The notes under the pieces were generated by a model, which was given only the letters and a program-made list of their open reading frames with translations, searched no databases and had not been told where the DNA came from. From CAYXXN01 sp964469055 (GTDB taxonomy: Bacteria; Acidobacteriota; Thermoanaerobaculia; Multivoradales; JAHEKO01), in contig CAYXXN010000138.1 in NCBI GenBank assembly GCA_964469055.1, positions 1-6,534 on the forward strand: a stretch of DNA of 6,534 nucleotides. Direction: 5' to 3'. Positions 4,295 to 6,534 of this stretch are shown here, one piece after another (the stretch's first letter is position 1; every line of letters begins with the position of its first letter). A program made the translations under genes and the position numbers.

Positions 4295-6436
4295 ATGCTG
4301 ATCGCCCGTCGCCGTTGCCGTTGCCTGGCGACGACCGCGCTGGTCGTCGTCGCGCTCGCCCCCGCCAGCCCGGCCCAGGAGGCCCGCTTCGGCGAGCAGG
4401 TGAGGGTCGTCGAGATCGAAGTCCCGGTGCAGGTGCTGCGCGACGGTGAGGCGGTGCGCGGTCTGACCCGCGACGATTTCGAGATCCTCGAGGGGCGCAA
4501 GAAGCGGGAGATCGTCGGCTTCGAGGTGGTCGACCTGTCGCTGACCGAGGGGGCGGCGGCCGGCGCCATTGCCGCGTTGCCCGTGGCGGCACGGCGGCAC
4601 TTCCTGCTGCTCTTCGACCTCTCGTTCTCCTCGCCGAGCTCGATCGTCCGGGCCCGCGACGCGGCGACCGAGTTCGTCCGCACGGGCCTCCATCCGACCG
4701 ATCTCGTGGCAGTGGCGACGGTATCCGCCGCCGAGGGCGTGCGCATGCCGCTCGGCTTCACGTCGGATCGCCAACAGATCGAGTACGCGATCGCGACGCT
4801 CGGCCTGCCCCAGCTCGTCGAGTCGGTGAAGGACCCGCTGGGCTTCGTGCTCGCCGATCGCCAGTTCTTCAGCCAAGTCGCCAGCGGTCCGCGGGGCGGT
4901 TCGGTGGGGAGGACGGGCATTGACGTGCGGGCCGAGGTCGAGGAGCATCTCGAAGGGGTCGAGGCGACGGTCCGGGTCGCAACCGACCGCGACCGGATCC
5001 TCAATCTCACGGTCCAGCTCGCCAACCTGGCCGGCGCGCTGCGCAACGTGGAGGGCCGCAAGCACGTGCTCTTCCTGTCCGAGGGCTTCGACAGCTCGGT
5101 CATCATGGGCGTCGGCCGCGGCATCACCGAGGACGAGCAGGCCACGATCCAGGCGCAGGCCGAGTCGGCGATGCGCGGCGAGGTCTGGAACGTCGACTCC
5201 AACCAGCGCTTCGGCGAGACCTCGAGCCAGAACCAGCTCACCGGGATGCTGCACGAGTTCGTCAAGTCCGGCTGCACCATCCAGGCCATCGACACCGCTG
5301 GCCTCGAAGGCGCGGACGCCATCGAGCGCGAGGCCTACGGCGAGGACGGGCTCTTCGTCATGGCGGAGGAGACGGGAGGCGAATTCCTCCGCAACTACAA
5401 CAACCTCACGACGGCACTGGGCGAGGTGCTCGAGCGCACCAGCGTCACCTACCTGCTCACCTTCCGACCCGGCGATCTCGAGAACGACGGCGAGTACCAC
5501 GAGATCAAGGTGCGCCTGACGGACGGCGACCGCGGCGTGCGGCTGGTGAGCCGCCCCGGGTACTACGCCCCGCTGCCGTTCGCCTCCCAGGGACCGATCG
5601 AGCGGCGCTTGAGCACGGCTGAGCTCATCCTCGGCGGTCAGCCGGGGGGCGACATCGCGGCGACCCTCTTGACGGCCGCCTTCCCGATGGCGAGCGGCAC
5701 CTCCTACGTGCCGGCGCTACTCGAGGTCGGCGGCGCGTCGCTGCTCGCCGGCTTCAAGGGGGCCCGCCTGCCGGCAGAGATCTACGGCTACGCCATCGCC
5801 GCCGACGGCACGGTGGCGGACTACTTCACGCAGCTCATGGAGTTCGACTTGGCTCAGCACGGGGCGGCGCTGCGCCAGAGCGGTCTCAAATTCTGGGGTC
5901 ACCTGGAGCTCGCGCCCGGCAGCTACAGCGTTCGCGTGCTGGTGCGTAACAGCGCCACCGGCGCCAGCTCACTGCAGGTCGCGAGCGTCGAGGTGCCGGC
6001 CGCCGGCGTCGCCCAGCTACTGCCGCCTCTGGTGCCCGAGCCGCCGGGCAAGTGGTTGCTCGGGCGCCAGCAGGGCGCCGACGTGGCCCAGTATCCGTAC
6101 CCCTTCCTGATCGACGGCCAGCCGATGATCCCGGCGGCGCGGCCGCTTCTGGGGCGCAACTCGCAGACCCGCGTGGCGCTGGCCGGCTACCACCTGGGCG
6201 GCGAGACGCTGGCGGCGAGGGCCGAGCTGCGCGGGCTCGACGGGGCGCCGGTCGAAGGCGTGGAGCTCGCGCTCGAGCAGCGGACGGCCGGAGAGGCGCC
6301 GGGCTTCGAGCGCCTGGTGGCCTCGCTCACGGTCGGCGCCGTTCCCGCCGGCCATTACGATCTCGTCGTCTCGGTGCGCGACGAGGCGAGCGGCGCCACT
6401 CGCTCGAGCACGTTGCCGGTCGAGATCGGCGGCTAG
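4295..6436 (+). CDS. Secreted VWFA-related domain protein, second of the tandem pair
   Basis: The product has 713 residues and is a full-length paralogue of its upstream neighbour. In a hand alignment, residues 38-83 match residues 50-96 of the neighbour at 26 of 47 positions, and similarity continues to the C-terminal half (SGLK..GHL, RVLVRN.ATG). The signal peptide has the basic start MLIARRRCRC, core LATTALVVVALAP and cleavage near SPA|QE at residue 27. The VWA domain (about 100-426) keeps D-x-S-x-S at Asp108, Ser110 and Ser112, the HPTDLVAVAT segment, a divergent insert about 175-250, GRKHVLFLSEGFD from 254, and closing GYYAP at 422-426. Residues 435-713 are the beta-rich Ig-like half. 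It is exported, likely to the periplasm or surface, and may pair or oligomerise with the upstream protein (inference). The 22-bp gap implies co-transcription. Differences spread over all codon positions indicate an old duplication. Confidence 0.9.
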   Translation: MLIARRRCRCLATTALVVVALAPASPAQEARFGEQVRVVEIEVPVQVLRDGEAVRGLTRDDFEILEGRKKREIVGFEVVDLSLTEGAAAGAIAALPVAARRHFLLLFDLSFSSPSSIVRARDAATEFVRTGLHPTDLVAVATVSAAEGVRMPLGFTSDRQQIEYAIATLGLPQLVESVKDPLGFVLADRQFFSQVASGPRGGSVGRTGIDVRAEVEEHLEGVEATVRVATDRDRILNLTVQLANLAGALRNVEGRKHVLFLSEGFDSSVIMGVGRGITEDEQATIQAQAESAMRGEVWNVDSNQRFGETSSQNQLTGMLHEFVKSGCTIQAIDTAGLEGADAIEREAYGEDGLFVMAEETGGEFLRNYNNLTTALGEVLERTSVTYLLTFRPGDLENDGEYHEIKVRLTDGDRGVRLVSRPGYYAPLPFASQGPIERRLSTAELILGGQPGGDIAATLLTAAFPMASGTSYVPALLEVGGASLLAGFKGARLPAEIYGYAIAADGTVADYFTQLMEFDLAQHGAALRQSGLKFWGHLELAPGSYSVRVLVRNSATGASSLQVASVEVPAAGVAQLLPPLVPEPPGKWLLGRQQGADVAQYPYPFLIDGQPMIPAARPLLGRNSQTRVALAGYHLGGETLAARAELRGLDGAPVEGVELALEQRTAGEAPGFERLVASLTVGAVPAGHYDLVVSVRDEASGATRSSTLPVEIGG

Positions 6437-6472
6437 CACCCCGGCCGTCGGGACAGGAGCGCCCGGATAGGA

Positions 6473-6493
6473 TGCCGGCGTGCTCCGCCGGCA
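6473..6493 (+). promoter_or_regulatory. Stem-loop overlapping the start codon of the last gene
   Basis: TGCCGGCG (6473-6480) and CGCCGGCA (6486-6493) are perfect 8-base complements around the loop TGCTC. The first base of the GTG start at 6480 closes the stem and its T and G lie in the loop. In RNA this would bury the start region. No U tract follows, so it is not a usual terminator for the VWA genes. Chance in GC-rich DNA is possible, but eight perfect pairs with a 5-nt loop is notable. Confidence 0.4.
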
Positions 6494-6534
6494 GTGCTTG
6501 GCACTCGCGCTCGCGACCGCGGCGGCCTGCGGCT
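6480..6534 (+). CDS. N-terminus of a probable exported protein or lipoprotein (runs off the right edge)
   Basis: GTG at 6480 opens a frame of 18 codons to the edge: MLRRQCLALALATAAACG. Two arginines, a hydrophobic stretch LALALATAAA and then Cys17 look like a lipoprotein signal with A-A-A|C as the lipobox. AGGA at 6469-6472 is seven bases upstream and can serve as the SD. The gene starts 43 bp after the VWA stop, in the same direction, so it may belong to the same transcription unit. Too little is present to name a family. ATG 6472 in another frame gives an arginine-rich, non-hydrophobic start and was judged less likely. Confidence 0.5.
   Translation, partial: MLRRQCLALALATAAACG

Noticed and set aside
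2100..4301. Open frame of 733 codons on the plus strand, in another frame of the first VWA gene
   Set aside because: The translation is dominated by Arg, Gly, Ala and Pro, with no recognisable fold. It shadows the real gene.
2086..5322. Open frame of 1078 codons on the minus strand, across both VWA genes
   Set aside because: It lies opposite two well-supported secreted proteins, is rich in Arg, His, Asp and Glu without domain or signal, and arises from third-position GC bias that removes stop codons on the opposite strand.
4214..5500. Open frame of 428 codons on the minus strand, opposite the second VWA gene
   Set aside because: Antisense shadow with low-complexity composition and no signal peptide or SD.
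6472..6534. ATG at 6472 as start of the last gene
   Set aside because: Its frame gives an arginine- and serine-rich peptide without a hydrophobic core, whereas GTG 6480 gives a convincing export signal with AGGA at proper spacing.

Overview
The window is high-GC bacterial DNA and most likely comes from Acidobacteriota, perhaps Thermoanaerobaculia or a related class. Two protein types point there: tandem secreted proteins of the acidobacterial 'VWFA-related' family, and the N-terminus of a TonB-dependent-receptor-like protein that opens with a carboxypeptidase regulatory-like domain. The lineage is an inference from family recognition, not from a marker gene.

Layout. Positions 1-390 (minus strand) hold the first 130 residues of a secreted outer-membrane receptor-like protein that runs off the left edge. 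It has a strong Shine-Dalgarno (SD) sequence lying in the loop of a perfect 7-bp hairpin. Positions 391-865 form a divergent intergenic region with a plausible minus-strand promoter and a cluster of overlapping inverted repeats close to the plus-strand genes. From 866 rightward everything reads on the plus strand: a lipoprotein with a transglutaminase-like domain followed by five TPRs (866-2035), a 730-residue secreted VWA protein (2080-4272), a 713-residue paralogue of it (4295-6436), and the first codons of another probable exported protein or lipoprotein (6480 to the right edge). Gaps of 44, 22 and 43 nt suggest one transcription unit, although an internal promoter ahead of the first VWA gene is possible.

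How the genes may work together. All four plus-strand products appear to be exported: one clear lipoprotein, two signal-peptidase I proteins, and one very short N-terminus with a lipoprotein-like signal. The VWA pair offers protein- or metal-binding modules. The TPR lipoprotein offers a scaffold and an intact Cys-His-Asp transglutaminase/protease-like triad. Together they look like a cell-envelope module, but no substrate can be read from the sequence. The mix of two VWA proteins, TPRs and a transglutaminase fold recalls the MoxR/Bat gene neighbourhoods, yet no MoxR ATPase or DUF58 gene lies in the window. That comparison is a hypothesis.

No tRNA, rRNA, CRISPR array, insertion sequence or U-tract terminator was found. 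The very long open frames on the opposite strand of the VWA genes are by-products of GC-rich codon usage.
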